From Salegentibacter mishustinae (GTDB lineage Bacteria; Bacteroidota; Bacteroidia; Flavobacteriales; Flavobacteriaceae): DNA of 64,000 nt. Below, one piece after another: positions 32,840-42,398 of this stretch (position 1 is its first letter; each line of letters begins with the position of its first letter). The translations under genes and the position numbers were made by a program. The notes below the pieces were generated by a model. That model was not told the origin of the DNA. It saw only the letters and a program-made list of their open reading frames with translations, and ran no database searches. The stretch spans positions 310,001-374,000 of the forward strand of contig NZ_LLKN01000001.1 of NCBI RefSeq assembly GCF_002900095.1, in the 5' to 3' direction.

Positions 32840-34357
32840 ATGAATAAGAAAGTTCTACTAATGATTTTAGACGGCTGGGGAATTACGCAAAACCCAGACG
32901 TTTCAGCTATAGCCAAAGCAAAAACTCCATTTATGGATAGCATCCTGGAGAAATATCCTCACGCCGAACTGCGTACCGATGGGATGCAAGTTGGATTGCC
33001 GGAAGGACAAATGGGAAATAGCGAAGTAGGACACATGAACCTTGGAGCGGGACGCATTGTTTACCAGGATTTGGTAAAGATCAATATGGCGGTAGAAAAA
33101 AACACGTTAAAAGATGAGCCAGTACTGGAAGAAGCTTTTAATTATGCAATAAAACACAATAAACCCATTCACTTTATGGGACTTTTAAGTGACGGTGGGG
33201 TACATTCTCACATCAACCATTTAAAAGGATTACTTTCGGCTGCAGACGAATGTGGAGTAAAAGAAAAATATGTTCACGCCTTTACAGATGGACGTGATGT
33301 AGACCCACATTCAGGAAAAGGTTTTGTTGAAGAGATCGAAAAGCATCTAGAAAAAACTAACGGGAAATTAGCTTCGGTTATTGGGCGCTATTTTGCCATG
33401 GATCGTGATAAGCGCTGGGAAAGAGTAAAAAAAGCTTACGACCTTATTACTAAAGGCGAAGGTAAAAAAACCACCAACGCTGCTGAAGCCATTGCTGAAA
33501 GCTATGAAAACAATGTTAGCGATGAGTTTATAGAGCCTATCGTGATGACCAATGATGCCGGCGAGCCGGTAGCTACCTTAAAAGAAAAAGAAGTAGTAAT
33601 CTTCTTCAACTTTAGAACAGACCGTGGTAGACAACTTACCCAGGCATTAACTCAGGATGATTTTCCTGAGTACAATATGAAGAAAATGCCGTTATACTAT
33701 GTAACGGTGACAAAATATGACGATAGTTTCGAAGGCATAAATGTTGTTTTTAAAAAAGATAATATCAAGTCTACGCTGGGCGAAGTCCTGGAGTATATGG
33801 GCAAAAAGCAAATTAGAATTGCTGAGACCGAAAAGTACCCGCACGTTACCTTCTTCTTTAGCGGTGGGCGTGAAAAACCTTTTAAAGGAGAAAGACGTTT
33901 AATGTGTAATTCTCCAAAAGTAGCTACTTACGATCTTCAGCCAGAAATGAGTGCTTTTGAAATTAGGGACAAAATTGTTCCTGAACTAAAGGACGAATCG
34001 GCTGATTTTATCTGCCTGAATTTCGCGAACCCGGATATGGTTGGCCATACCGGTGTATTTGACGCTGCGGTTAAGGCTTGCGAAACTGTAGATTCTTGCG
34101 CTAAAGACGTAGCTGAAGCTGCACTGGAAAATGATTACTCAGTAATTGTAATTGCCGATCATGGGAACAGCGAGATTATGATCAACGAAGACGGGAGTCC
34201 AAATACGGCGCATACCACCAGCCCCGTACCTTTAATTTTATTAGATAAAGACATAAAATCTATTAAAAGCGGTAAGCTTGGAAATATTGCTCCGACTATC
34301 CTGAAGCTAATGGGAATTGAGCAGCCTGAATTAATGACTGAAGACCCTTTAATTTAA
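32840..34357 (+). CDS. gpmI: 2,3-bisphosphoglycerate-independent phosphoglycerate mutase
   Basis: A 505-aa metalloenzyme of glycolysis interconverting 3- and 2-phosphoglycerate. LMILDGWG (residues ~7-14) carries the first metal Asp; the phosphoserine nucleophile Ser61 is in MGNSEVGH; other metal residues lie in NPDMVGHTG and VIADHGNSE. The start at 32840 (MNKKVLLM) is chosen because the family begins there; the frame is open 19 codons further upstream. A thioredoxin-like gene follows after 6 bp. Confidence 0.96.
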   Translation: MNKKVLLMILDGWGITQNPDVSAIAKAKTPFMDSILEKYPHAELRTDGMQVGLPEGQMGNSEVGHMNLGAGRIVYQDLVKINMAVEKNTLKDEPVLEEAFNYAIKHNKPIHFMGLLSDGGVHSHINHLKGLLSAADECGVKEKYVHAFTDGRDVDPHSGKGFVEEIEKHLEKTNGKLASVIGRYFAMDRDKRWERVKKAYDLITKGEGKKTTNAAEAIAESYENNVSDEFIEPIVMTNDAGEPVATLKEKEVVIFFNFRTDRGRQLTQALTQDDFPEYNMKKMPLYYVTVTKYDDSFEGINVVFKKDNIKSTLGEVLEYMGKKQIRIAETEKYPHVTFFFSGGREKPFKGERRLMCNSPKVATYDLQPEMSAFEIRDKIVPELKDESADFICLNFANPDMVGHTGVFDAAVKACETVDSCAKDVAEAALENDYSVIVIADHGNSEIMINEDGSPNTAHTTSPVPLILLDKDIKSIKSGKLGNIAPTILKLMGIEQPELMTEDPLI

Positions 34358-34363
34358 AAATCA

Positions 34364-34897
34364 ATGATTAATAAGATATTGCTACTTTTTCTAGGAGTTT
34401 TTATAACTGCGGGAGAAGTTTCAGATGAAAAAGAGAAACTAGAAAATATAAATTCAGCAGAAATGCTTTTAGGAGAATTCACGCAAGCTGACTTGGAAAA
34501 ACCGCCTCATTTAAGATGGTTTACCCCCGGCTACGAGAATTACAATCCTAAAGAAGAAGCTGTAGGAACCATAAAGGAAAATATAGGAGATTATGAAATT
34601 CTTCTCTTTATGGGAACCTGGTGTGGTGATAGCCGTTACGAAGTTCCGAAGTTTTTTAAGCTATTAGATGTAGTAGATTTTGATAAAGAAAATCTTACAA
34701 GTATTGCCGTAAACTATGCTAAAAAAGCTCCGGGAGATCTAGACGAAAAGTATAATATCCATCGGGTACCCACTATTATCTTTATGAAAGATGGAGAAGA
34801 AATAGACCGTTTTGTGGAATACTCTATAGAAAGCCTGGAAGAAGATGTTGCGAAGATAGTTAAAGGCGAAGAATATACAGATCCTTACTCCAAATAA
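34364..34897 (+). CDS. Thioredoxin-like protein
   Basis: This 177-aa protein starts with a short hydrophobic leader (LLLFLGVFITAG), so it is probably periplasmic or membrane-anchored. The thioredoxin fold runs from ~residue 65: LLFMGTWCGDSRYEVPKF contains CGDS in place of the usual CxxC, and HRVPTIIF supplies the cis-Pro. With a single active-site Cys it would be unable to form the classical disulfide, so it may act as a glutaredoxin-like or binding protein. It is coupled to gpmI. Confidence 0.8.
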   Translation: MINKILLLFLGVFITAGEVSDEKEKLENINSAEMLLGEFTQADLEKPPHLRWFTPGYENYNPKEEAVGTIKENIGDYEILLFMGTWCGDSRYEVPKFFKLLDVVDFDKENLTSIAVNYAKKAPGDLDEKYNIHRVPTIIFMKDGEEIDRFVEYSIESLEEDVAKIVKGEEYTDPYSK

Positions 34898-34930
34898 CAG
34901 GAAACTAAGGAGATATTCGGTTAATCTTGC

Positions 34931-34938
34931 TAATTTTG
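34931..34938 (+). promoter_or_regulatory. Putative promoter -7 box for the HAD phosphatase gene
   Basis: TAATTTTG fits TAnnTTTG and lies 5 bp before the ATG at 34943, implying a leaderless or nearly leaderless transcript. Confidence 0.35.
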
Positions 34939-34942
34939 CCCT

Positions 34943-35350
34943 ATGCCCAACACGCTAACCATAGCAGTAGATTTTGACGGAACTATTGTAGAAAATAAAT
35001 TTCCTGAGATTGGAAAGCCAAAGCTTTTTGCTTTTGAAACACTAAAAAAGCTTCAGGAAGATGGTCACAGGCTTATTTTATGGACCTATAGAGCCGAAGA
35101 TAAATTAGAAGAAGCGGTAAAATTTTGTGAAAAGAGAGGCATTAAATTTTACGCTGTAAATAAAAGTTATCCCGAAGAGGTTTTTGACGATGATATAAGT
35201 CGGAAGATCCTTGCCGATATTTTTATAGACGATAGAAATATTGGTGGCATGTGGGGTTGGGGTGAAATATACCAAAGGTTAAAAGACCGATCTATAATTA
35301 GAGAACAGAAAAAAGAAAAGAAGAAATTCGGATTTTTAGGCCGATTTTAA
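34943..35350 (+). CDS. BT0820-like HAD phosphatase
   Basis: A 135-aa HAD-superfamily protein with motif I IAVDFDGTIVE (residues ~7-17; nucleophile and acid Asp), motif II ILWTYRAED and motif IV ADIFIDDRNIGG. Size and sequence resemble the crystallised Bacteroides BT0820-type phosphatases, whose substrates are unclear. It has a basic C-terminal tail (EQKKEKKKFGF). It precedes map by 9 bp. Confidence 0.88.
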   Translation: MPNTLTIAVDFDGTIVENKFPEIGKPKLFAFETLKKLQEDGHRLILWTYRAEDKLEEAVKFCEKRGIKFYAVNKSYPEEVFDDDISRKILADIFIDDRNIGGMWGWGEIYQRLKDRSIIREQKKEKKKFGFLGRF

Positions 35351-35359
35351 ATTACACAT

Positions 35360-36184
35360 ATGATAATTACCAAAAACCCTGAAGAAATTGAATTAATGCG
35401 TGAAAGCGCGCTAATTGTATCTAAAACCCTGGGAATGCTTGCGCCGCATATTAAACCCGGAGTAACTACTTTGGAGTTGGATAAAATGGCCGAAGAATTT
35501 ATTCGCGATCACGGCGCCGAACCTGGATTTTTAGGAATGTACGATTTCCCAAATTCACTTTGTATGAGTCCTAATGCGCAGGTAGTTCATGGAATTCCAA
35601 ACGACAAGCCTTTGCAGGAGGGTGATATTATCTCAATAGATTGTGGTGCTTTAAAAAATGGATTTTACGGAGATCACGCCTATACTTTTGAAGTTGGTGA
35701 AGTAAAACCAGAAGTAAAAGAACTTTTAAAAGTCACAAAAGAATCTCTTTACGAAGGAATAAGGGAATTTAAGCTCGGAAACCGGGTTGGAGATGTTGGC
35801 TATGCTATTCAAAAATACACCGAAGACAGAGGCTACGGTGTAGTAAGGGAATTGGTAGGTCACGGCCTTGGTGCTACTATGCATGAAGATCCTGAGATGC
35901 CTAATTATGGTAAACGCGGAAGAGGTAAAAAATTTATGGAAGGAATGGTGGTAGCCATTGAACCTATGATAAACCTTGGAACAAAACGAATAAAACAATT
36001 GCCTGATGGCTGGACCATTCTAACCGCAGACAATAAGCCCAGCGCACATTTTGAACACGATATTGCGCTAGTAGACGGTAAACCCCAACTTCTGTCTACC
36101 TTTGATTATATATATGAAGCTTTAGGAATTGAAAGTGATGAAGAAGATGAATTCAAAGCAAAAGTCTATGGTAAAGAGCTATAG
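35360..36184 (+). CDS. map: Type I methionine aminopeptidase
   Basis: This 274-aa enzyme removes the N-terminal Met. It has the pita-bread fold metal residues: Asp in IISIDCGALKNGF, Asp in YGDHAYTF, His in VGHGLGATMHEDP, Glu in VAIEPMINLG and Glu in AHFEHDIAL. The C-terminal extension (EALGIESDEEDEFKAKVYGKEL) is longer than in E. coli Map (264 aa). Its last 17 bases overlap the next gene. Confidence 0.96.
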   Translation: MIITKNPEEIELMRESALIVSKTLGMLAPHIKPGVTTLELDKMAEEFIRDHGAEPGFLGMYDFPNSLCMSPNAQVVHGIPNDKPLQEGDIISIDCGALKNGFYGDHAYTFEVGEVKPEVKELLKVTKESLYEGIREFKLGNRVGDVGYAIQKYTEDRGYGVVRELVGHGLGATMHEDPEMPNYGKRGRGKKFMEGMVVAIEPMINLGTKRIKQLPDGWTILTADNKPSAHFEHDIALVDGKPQLLSTFDYIYEALGIESDEEDEFKAKVYGKEL

Positions 36185-36731
36185 AGGCGAAGTATGGAAA
36201 AGACTTCATAAAGAGGAATGGCAGGATCGTTTTGTCTACGATGTTTCTAATTACGGAAGATTAATTAGTTATGTACAATATCCTGAAGGGGAATTGATAA
36301 ATGGTGGCCGTACCAACGGTTATACCAGTTTTTCTCCCAGGTTGCAAAATGGCAAGCATAAAGCCTATTATATGCACCGTATTGTTGCTGAATTATTTCT
36401 TGTAAAAAATGACGACGACAAATACGTGATCCATAAGAATTTTAAAAAAGATGATAATCGCGTAGAGAATTTGGCATGGACAACTAAAGATGAATGGGTA
36501 CAGCACCAGCATAATAGTCCTGGCGTTAAGGAGAACAAACGCAAAAGAAAACTAAGACGTGTAGTTACCTATTCTAAACTCACATACGCGCAAGCCGTAA
36601 TTCTTAAAAAGAAACTTTTAGACCCCAAGCGAAAAACAAGGATAAAAGTACTTGCCAAACAATTTGGTGTTTCAGAAATGCAACTTTACCGTATAAAATC
36701 TGGTGAAAACTGGGGCGATATTAAAGTCTAG
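36168..36731 (+). CDS. HNH/NUMOD4-like endonuclease-domain protein
   Basis: About 187 aa, read from the ATG at 36168 (an upstream in-frame ATG at 36147 is possible). An N-terminal NUMOD4-type region (EEWQDRFVYDVSNYGRL) is followed by a degenerate HNH_3-like region (HRIVAELFL, VIHKNFKKDDNRVENLAW), then a basic linker and a C-terminal HTH (AKQFGVSEMQLYRIKSGENW). These are domains of phage and intron homing endonucleases; in HNH position 2 Asn is Ile, so cleavage is doubtful. It overlaps the map gene, an arrangement that looks fixed, suggesting domestication. Confidence 0.75.
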   Translation: MVKSYRGEVWKRLHKEEWQDRFVYDVSNYGRLISYVQYPEGELINGGRTNGYTSFSPRLQNGKHKAYYMHRIVAELFLVKNDDDKYVIHKNFKKDDNRVENLAWTTKDEWVQHQHNSPGVKENKRKRKLRRVVTYSKLTYAQAVILKKKLLDPKRKTRIKVLAKQFGVSEMQLYRIKSGENWGDIKV

Positions 36732-36746
36732 CAAGAGCAATTCTTA

Positions 36747-37514
36747 ATGAAAAAGCTTTTTAAAGTAGTTTTAAATACCGTCCCCCGCCCCTTGCTCATA
36801 AAAGTAAGTTATTGGGTTAAACCTTTCTTTAAATATGCGCTTCGCGGAAGTAAATACACCGATCCGATAGACGGGAAAAGCTTTTCTAAATTTCTTCCCT
36901 ACGGATATATTAACCAGCGGGAAAATGTGCTCTCCCCTTCTACGCTTTCCCTGGAAAGGCATCGCTTACTTTGGTTATACTTAAAAAATGAAACCGATTT
37001 CTTTAGCAAGAACCTAAAAGTACTGCACTTTGCACCCGAGCAGGCTTTTTATAAACGCTTTAGAAAGCTTAAAAACTTGGATTACACCACTACCGACCTG
37101 AACTCACCTTTAGCTGATGTAAAGGCTGATATTTGCAATTTGCCTTTTAAAGAAAATGAATTCGACTTTATTCTTTGCAATCATGTTTTAGAACATATTC
37201 CAAATGATACTAAAGCGATGCAGGAGATTTATCGAATTCTAAAACCCGGCGGTACAGCGATTCTGCAAATTCCGCAGGATTTAAAGAGGAAAAATACTTT
37301 TGAGGATGATTCGATTACCGATAGAAAAGAACGGGAACGTATTTTTGGCCAGTACGACCACGTAAGAATATACGGTAAGGATTATTTTGACAAATTAAGA
37401 AGTATAGGTTTTAAGGTTAAAGAAGTTGATTATACCAATCAATTATCTACTGAAGAAATTGATAAATACCGTCTTGCAAAAGGGGAAGTTATTCCGGTTT
37501 GTTATAAGAATTAA
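36747..37514 (+). CDS. SAM-dependent methyltransferase
   Basis: This 255-aa class I methyltransferase has KVLHFAPEQAF (motif I variant), DYTTTDLNSPLADVKADI (motif II region) and FDFILCNHVLEHIPND (motif IV), then RILKPGGTAILQIP (motif VI). The substrate is unknown. It lies 15 bp after the HNH-like gene, and its 3' end overlaps apbE tail to tail by 4 bp. Confidence 0.85.
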   Translation: MKKLFKVVLNTVPRPLLIKVSYWVKPFFKYALRGSKYTDPIDGKSFSKFLPYGYINQRENVLSPSTLSLERHRLLWLYLKNETDFFSKNLKVLHFAPEQAFYKRFRKLKNLDYTTTDLNSPLADVKADICNLPFKENEFDFILCNHVLEHIPNDTKAMQEIYRILKPGGTAILQIPQDLKRKNTFEDDSITDRKERERIFGQYDHVRIYGKDYFDKLRSIGFKVKEVDYTNQLSTEEIDKYRLAKGEVIPVCYKN

Positions 37515-38524
37515 TCTTCTACTAAAGCTTCCTCAAATCCGTTAGAAGTAAAAATTCGAATACTTTCGGCCTCATCTACGTAAATAAAATAAACATCTAC
37601 ATTCTCTAATTCTTCCAGCATTTCTAAGGATCTTTCGTAGCCTAAAGCCATAAAAGCGGTGGCGTAACCATCAGCCAGCGTACAATTTTCAGCAAGTACA
37701 GATGCGCTGAGCAAATTGCTTTTTTCGGCTTTCCCGTTTAATGGATTTATAGTGTGTACATAGCGATTCCCCGTAATACTGTCAATTCTGAATTTTCGGT
37801 AATTTCCGGAAGTTGCCATCGCCCGGTTCTTCAATGCAAGAACAGTTTGCAAAGTACGTTCAGCATCGGTTTGCTGCGGATTATCTATTGCTACCATCCA
37901 GGGAGATTCTCGTTCTAAATTCTGTCCTTTGGCTACTAATTCTCCCCCAAGTTCGATTAGATAATTTTCAACATTTTGCTTATCCAAATAGTCAGCGATA
38001 ACATCAATTGTGTATCCCTTTGCTATAGCATTAAAATCGAGGTAGATATTCGGGTTTTCCTTCTGAATAGTATTATCGGCGGTTAATTTAACTTTTTCAA
38101 ATCCCACAAGTTGTCTTATGGAATCTAAAACAGCTTCGTCTGGTTCATTTAAAGGCTTATCAGGGCCAAAGCCGTAGGCGTTTACCAAACTACCTACTGT
38201 TGGGTCAAAATAGCCGTTACTTTCCCTAAAAATCTGATTAGAATATCTAAATACATTTTGAAAATGTACATCTACTTCTACCTCTTCAGCACCAGAGTTT
38301 ATTCGGGAAATATCAGAATTATCCTGATAGGTGCTCATGGAAGTATTGATCACGTAAAAAATAGAATCTAAAGCTTTTTCAGTATTAAAATTTTCCGAAG
38401 AAAAATATTTCACCTGGTAGGTTGTTCCTAGAGCATTCCCGGTATATGTATTTGCCTGCGGCCCATCATTTTTACAGGAAACACTTAGTAAAACAAGAAA
38501 GAATAATGCAGTAATTTTTTTCAT
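37511..38524 (-). CDS. apbE: FAD:protein FMN transferase ApbE
   Basis: A 337-aa exported lipoprotein (lipobox LSVSC, Cys ~17) that covalently attaches FMN to Thr residues. Motifs include ALGTTYQVKYF, DPTVGSLVNAYGFGP, DFNAIAKGYTIDVIADYL and the Mg-binding AIDNP region. Its targets are the flavinylation sites of NqrB and NqrC encoded upstream on the same strand, matching the neighbouring nqr operon. Confidence 0.93.
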   Translation of the reverse strand: MKKITALFFLVLLSVSCKNDGPQANTYTGNALGTTYQVKYFSSENFNTEKALDSIFYVINTSMSTYQDNSDISRINSGAEEVEVDVHFQNVFRYSNQIFRESNGYFDPTVGSLVNAYGFGPDKPLNEPDEAVLDSIRQLVGFEKVKLTADNTIQKENPNIYLDFNAIAKGYTIDVIADYLDKQNVENYLIELGGELVAKGQNLERESPWMVAIDNPQQTDAERTLQTVLALKNRAMATSGNYRKFRIDSITGNRYVHTINPLNGKAEKSNLLSASVLAENCTLADGYATAFMALGYERSLEMLEELENVDVYFIYVDEAESIRIFTSNGFEEALVED

Positions 38525-38551
38525 CTAATTATAAATATTTTATTCAGCAGA

Positions 38552-38908
38552 TTAAATTTCCTGCCAGCCTTCATAATTCACTACATATTCTTCGCCATGC
38601 ATCACCGGTTTTTCATAATCGGAAGAATTTGCAAGACCTACTCCCGCGTAAAAGGTACGAGCCTTGAATTTGACAGCATGGTCTTTAATAGATTGCAGGA
38701 ATGCCATATCATATTCTTTGGGATTATATGGATATTCTATAGCGCGCACTATTACAAAGTGAAGTTTTTTGTCTTTTAAAGCAACGAACTGCGGATCCTT
38801 TTTTATCTCACTATTTACCCCAAGAAATTCGTAACCCTGTTCCTCCAGCTCTTTTCCTACAATATTCATTGCAAGGTTATGCAGTTCCTGATCATTTAAT
38901 TTTGCCAT
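38552..38908 (-). CDS. NQR-linked small protein
   Basis: A 118-aa cytosolic protein (MAKLNDQELHNLAMNIVGKELEEQGY..., VRAIEYPYNP, MHGEEYVVNYEGWQEI). No motif for an enzyme is visible. I know relatives placed between nqrF and apbE in Flavobacteria, sometimes misnamed as NqrF; a role in NQR assembly is inferred from position. A terminator and a TATTTTTG box separate it from nqrF, so it can be expressed on its own. Confidence 0.65.
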   Translation of the reverse strand: MAKLNDQELHNLAMNIVGKELEEQGYEFLGVNSEIKKDPQFVALKDKKLHFVIVRAIEYPYNPKEYDMAFLQSIKDHAVKFKARTFYAGVGLANSSDYEKPVMHGEEYVVNYEGWQEI

Positions 38909-38912
38909 AGTG

Positions 38913-38920
38913 CAAAAATA
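38913..38920 (-). promoter_or_regulatory. Putative promoter -7 box for the NQR-linked gene
   Basis: The minus strand reads TATTTTTG, ending 4 bp before the ATG at 38908, which would make the transcript leaderless. It overlaps the tail of the nqrF terminator. Confidence 0.4.
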
Positions 38921-38924
38921 AAAA

Positions 38925-38946
38925 ATCCCGCTTTAAAAAGCGGGAT
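38925..38946 (-). terminator. Terminator of the nqr operon
   Basis: ATCCCGCTTT (38925-38934) and AAAGCGGGAT (38937-38946) form 10-bp perfect arms with a U run on the minus strand, just after nqrF. Confidence 0.85.
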
Positions 38947-38956
38947 ACTGTTTTTA

Positions 38957-40243
38957 TTAACCTCCAAAATCATCAAACCTGATGTTTTCTGGTGGCATTC
39001 CGAAGTCTTCACCCATTTTCTGAACGGCTTTGTTCATTAACGGCGGTCCACAGAAATACAATTCAATATCTTCCGGTTCTTCGTGATGACTTAAATAGTT
39101 ATCTATTACAACCTGGTGAATAAAGCCAACAAATCCGTCGCCATCATCATCAAGACTTTTCTTCACTTTCCAATTATCTTCTTCCATTGGCTCAGAAAGT
39201 GCAAGGTAGAATTTAAAGTTAGGGAAATCTCTTTCCAAAGCTCTAAAGTGTTCTATATAGAACAATTCTCTTTTTGAACGTCCACCATACCAGTAAGTAA
39301 CTTTTCTACCGGTTTTAAGCGTACGGAACAAATGGTAAAGGTGAGAACGCATTGGCGCCATTCCTGCACCACCACCAACATAAAGCATTTCTGCCTCACT
39401 ATGGTTAATAAAGAATTCACCATAAGGCCCTGAAATAATTACTTTGTCTCCTTTTTTCCTTGAGAAAATATAAGAAGAAGCAATACCAGGATTTACAGCC
39501 ATCCAGGTATCTTTTGATCTATCCCATGGTGGAGTAGCTACACGTACGTTAAGCATAATCTCACGTCCTTCAGCTGGATAAGAAGCCATAGAGTAAGCAC
39601 GCTCTACGGTTTCAGGGTTTTTCATTACCAGTGGGCGAAGTTTAAACTTGTCCCATTCTTCTTCAAACATATCTGGAGTATCGTGTTCTTCAGGGTGAGC
39701 TGTGATATCCATATCACTAAATTTCACTTCACACTTAGGAATTTCGATCTGGATATAACCTCCAGCCTTGTAATCCATATCTTCAGGAATTTCAACTACA
39801 AATTCCTTAATAAAGGATGCTACGTTGTAATTTCTTACCACTGTAGCTTCCCATTTCTTAATTCCGAAAACTTCTTCCGGAATAGTGATCTTCATATCTT
39901 CTTTCACCTTCACCTGGCAACCTAATCGCCATCCCTGTGCGATCTCTTTACGAGTAAAGTGTGGTTCCTCGGTAGGAAGAATGGCACCGCCACCTTCTTT
40001 TACGATACATTTACACTGCACGCAAGTTCCACCACCACCACAGGCAGAAGGTAAGAATAATTTATTGTCTCCCAGAGTTGAAAGCAAAGTTCCTCCAGAA
40101 CCAACTTCCATATCTCTTTCCCCATTTACGTTTATGGTAACCGGACCAGAAGGCGCTAATTTTGCCTTTGCCCCAAGCAACACAGAAACCAATATGAGTA
40201 TTAATGCTAAAAATACTACTACACTTGCTATAATAACTGTCAT
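38957..40243 (-). CDS. nqrF: Na+-NQR subunit F (NADH dehydrogenase, FAD and 2Fe-2S)
   Basis: This 428-aa entry subunit has an N-terminal membrane helix (residues ~3-25), a ferredoxin domain with [12 protein letters not shown] (~68-79), an FAD site RAYSMASYP (~233) and NADH-site motifs [12 protein letters not shown] (~300). It ends in the conserved acidic aromatic tail FDDFGG. It is the last gene of nqrABCDEF. Confidence 0.97.
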   Translation of the reverse strand: MTVIIASVVVFLALILILVSVLLGAKAKLAPSGPVTINVNGERDMEVGSGGTLLSTLGDNKLFLPSACGGGGTCVQCKCIVKEGGGAILPTEEPHFTRKEIAQGWRLGCQVKVKEDMKITIPEEVFGIKKWEATVVRNYNVASFIKEFVVEIPEDMDYKAGGYIQIEIPKCEVKFSDMDITAHPEEHDTPDMFEEEWDKFKLRPLVMKNPETVERAYSMASYPAEGREIMLNVRVATPPWDRSKDTWMAVNPGIASSYIFSRKKGDKVIISGPYGEFFINHSEAEMLYVGGGAGMAPMRSHLYHLFRTLKTGRKVTYWYGGRSKRELFYIEHFRALERDFPNFKFYLALSEPMEEDNWKVKKSLDDDGDGFVGFIHQVVIDNYLSHHEEPEDIELYFCGPPLMNKAVQKMGEDFGMPPENIRFDDFGG

Positions 40244-40259
40244 AATCTTTCTTTTGCGA

Positions 40260-40874
40260 TTATAATTTAATTCCCATAAAACTCATAAATCCTAACGCCA
40301 TAAGCCCGGTGATAATAAATGTTATCCCCAAACCTTTTAATGGAGCAGGCACATTAGAGTATGCTATTTTTTCACGAATAGCTGCGATACCAAGAATTGC
40401 CAGGAACCATCCAATTCCACTACCAAACCCATAGGTTAAGGCTTCAGTTATAGCTCCAAAATCCTTCTGTTGCATAAAAAGTGATCCTCCAAGGATAGCA
40501 CAGTTTACAGCAATAAGCGGTAAGAAAATACCAAGCGCACCGTATAGTGCAGGGGCAAATTTCTCCACGACCATCTCTACTAATTGTACCATAGATGCAA
40601 TTACCGCAATAAACATAATAAAGCTTAGGAAGCTAAGGTCTACATTGGCATATTCTGCACCGAGCCATTGCAAAGCTCCCGGTCTTAAAAGGTAGTTATC
40701 CAGCAAGTAGTTAATTGGTACGGTAATAGTAAGTACAAAAATTACCGCAGCACCTAACCCAACAGCTGTTTTCACGGTTTTTGACACTGCTAAATAGGAA
40801 CACATTCCTAAGAAGTAGGCAAAAATCATATTTTCTATGAAAATACTTCTAACAAATAAATTTATTAATTCCAT
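40260..40874 (-). CDS. nqrE: Na+-NQR subunit E
   Basis: A 204-aa integral membrane subunit with six helices and the family signature [19 protein letters not shown] at the start. NqrE and NqrD are related inverted-topology proteins whose Cys residues hold the intramembrane iron centre; here Cys26 (GMCSYL) and Cys ~119 (NCAILGG) are retained. Cotranscribed with nqrD. Confidence 0.95.
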   Translation of the reverse strand: MELINLFVRSIFIENMIFAYFLGMCSYLAVSKTVKTAVGLGAAVIFVLTITVPINYLLDNYLLRPGALQWLGAEYANVDLSFLSFIMFIAVIASMVQLVEMVVEKFAPALYGALGIFLPLIAVNCAILGGSLFMQQKDFGAITEALTYGFGSGIGWFLAILGIAAIREKIAYSNVPAPLKGLGITFIITGLMALGFMSFMGIKL

Positions 40875-40903
40875 AATTTAATTTTATTTAAGCTGTTGTG
40901 CTT

Positions 40904-41650
40904 TTAGTTCTCTTCTATCAGTTTACGGTTTCTGGCACGTTGTACCCAAATAAGCAAACCAACAACAATTAAGGCCATTGGGGAAAGCAACATTAAACCG
41001 TTGTTTTCATATCCAAAAGCATATAATCCTGTAGAGTCGGCCAAAGTGGCTCCTTTATGTCCTAAAACTTCAAATCCGAATAATTTTCCAGAACCTAGAA
41101 GTTCACGGAAAAATGCCACGATTACAAGTATTAATCCATATCCTGCGGCATTACCAACACCATCAAGGAAAGATTTGTAAACCCCGTTTCCTAAAGCAAA
41201 AGCTTCCAAACGTCCCATTACAATACAATTGGTAATAATAAGACCAATAAATACCGAAAGCTGCTTACTTACATCATAAGCATAAGCTTTAAGCACCTGG
41301 TCTACTAAAACTACCAGGGAGGCTACTACTACCAGCTGTACAATAATCCTAATTCTACTTGGAATCATATTTCGCAGCATAGAAACGATCATGTTACTAA
41401 AAGCCATAACCGCAACCACCGCGATAGCCATAACCACTGCAGGTTCTAATTGTACCGTAATTGCCAGTGCTGAACAAATACCTAATACCTGAACGGTAAT
41501 AGGGTTGTTATCGTCCAACGGATCTGACAATAATTTTCTATTGCCTTTAGAAAGGAAGTGCTCTTTTTCTTCTGAATTAGATAGAAAAAGGATCATTTCC
41601 TTCTTTTTGGCTTCTTTCTCTTCTGAAATATTTTTTTTCTCTGTAGCCAT
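40904..41650 (-). CDS. nqrD: Na+-NQR subunit D
   Basis: A 248-aa membrane subunit: a charged N-terminal extension (residues ~1-45) and then six helices, with [12 protein letters not shown] and [13 protein letters not shown] carrying the two Cys of the NqrD/E iron centre. The extension is longer than in Vibrio NqrD (210 aa). Cotranscribed with nqrC and nqrE. Confidence 0.95.
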   Translation of the reverse strand: MATEKKNISEEKEAKKKEMILFLSNSEEKEHFLSKGNRKLLSDPLDDNNPITVQVLGICSALAITVQLEPAVVMAIAVVAVMAFSNMIVSMLRNMIPSRIRIIVQLVVVASLVVLVDQVLKAYAYDVSKQLSVFIGLIITNCIVMGRLEAFALGNGVYKSFLDGVGNAAGYGLILVIVAFFRELLGSGKLFGFEVLGHKGATLADSTGLYAFGYENNGLMLLSPMALIVVGLLIWVQRARNRKLIEEN

Positions 41651-41652
41651 AA

Positions 41653-42396
41653 TTACTTAGTTGCAACTTTAATTTCTGTTTGCTGTTTGAAGTAAGGCAG
41701 ATAACGCTGAAGCCTTTCTGAAATCATATCAGATACTCCGTCTCCGGTAATTGTAGCTCCAGAAATAGCGTCTACCTTATTATCGCCTTTATCTGAAGGA
41801 TCTATATCACCTTTTACCACAGATACACCAATTAGATTACCATTACTATCAAAGATCTTTTCGTTTTCAAAACTTTTTCTAAACCATTCTTTGGTGATTT
41901 CTGCACCAAGACCCGGAGTTTCCCCAAGGTGGTCAAAAGTGGCACCTTTAATAGTATTTACATCATCCTTTAAAGAAATGTAACCAAAGATCGCGTTCCA
42001 AAGCCCATTACCTCTTAAAGGAACTATATAATATTTAGAACCTTCGTAGTTAGCAATATATAAAGGATAGTTTTGATCTATAGGCTCTTTCTTAAGCTCC
42101 TTGGCCAAATCTACCGTAAAAGCATCTACATCCTCTTTTACATTACCCTTTTGATTTAGGGTAACTGCCTCAGTGATATATTGATTATAAAGCTCTTCTG
42201 CTCCTGCTCTATCGGTTTCAACACCTATAGTAGCCAGAATACTCTGCATCTTTTCCTGACGTACGTTTTCTCTCTGAATAGGCTGAAGCGAGGTTGCTGT
42301 AAAAGCCAAGACAGAGGCTACAACCAACACCATAATCACCGCAAAAAGAAACGTATAACCGTTACTGTTTGTTTTATTTACTGATTTTTCTTCCAT
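41653..42396 (-). CDS. nqrC: Na+-NQR subunit C, FMN-binding
   Basis: A 247-aa protein with one N-terminal membrane helix ([19 protein letters not shown]) and a periplasmic FMN-binding domain. The Thr that receives FMN lies in [15 protein letters not shown] (SGAT motif), the target of ApbE. A second typical segment is [15 protein letters not shown]. Two bases separate it from nqrB. Confidence 0.95.
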   Translation of the reverse strand: MEEKSVNKTNSNGYTFLFAVIMVLVVASVLAFTATSLQPIQRENVRQEKMQSILATIGVETDRAGAEELYNQYITEAVTLNQKGNVKEDVDAFTVDLAKELKKEPIDQNYPLYIANYEGSKYYIVPLRGNGLWNAIFGYISLKDDVNTIKGATFDHLGETPGLGAEITKEWFRKSFENEKIFDSNGNLIGVSVVKGDIDPSDKGDNKVDAISGATITGDGVSDMISERLQRYLPYFKQQTEIKVATK

Positions 42397-42398
42397 AA

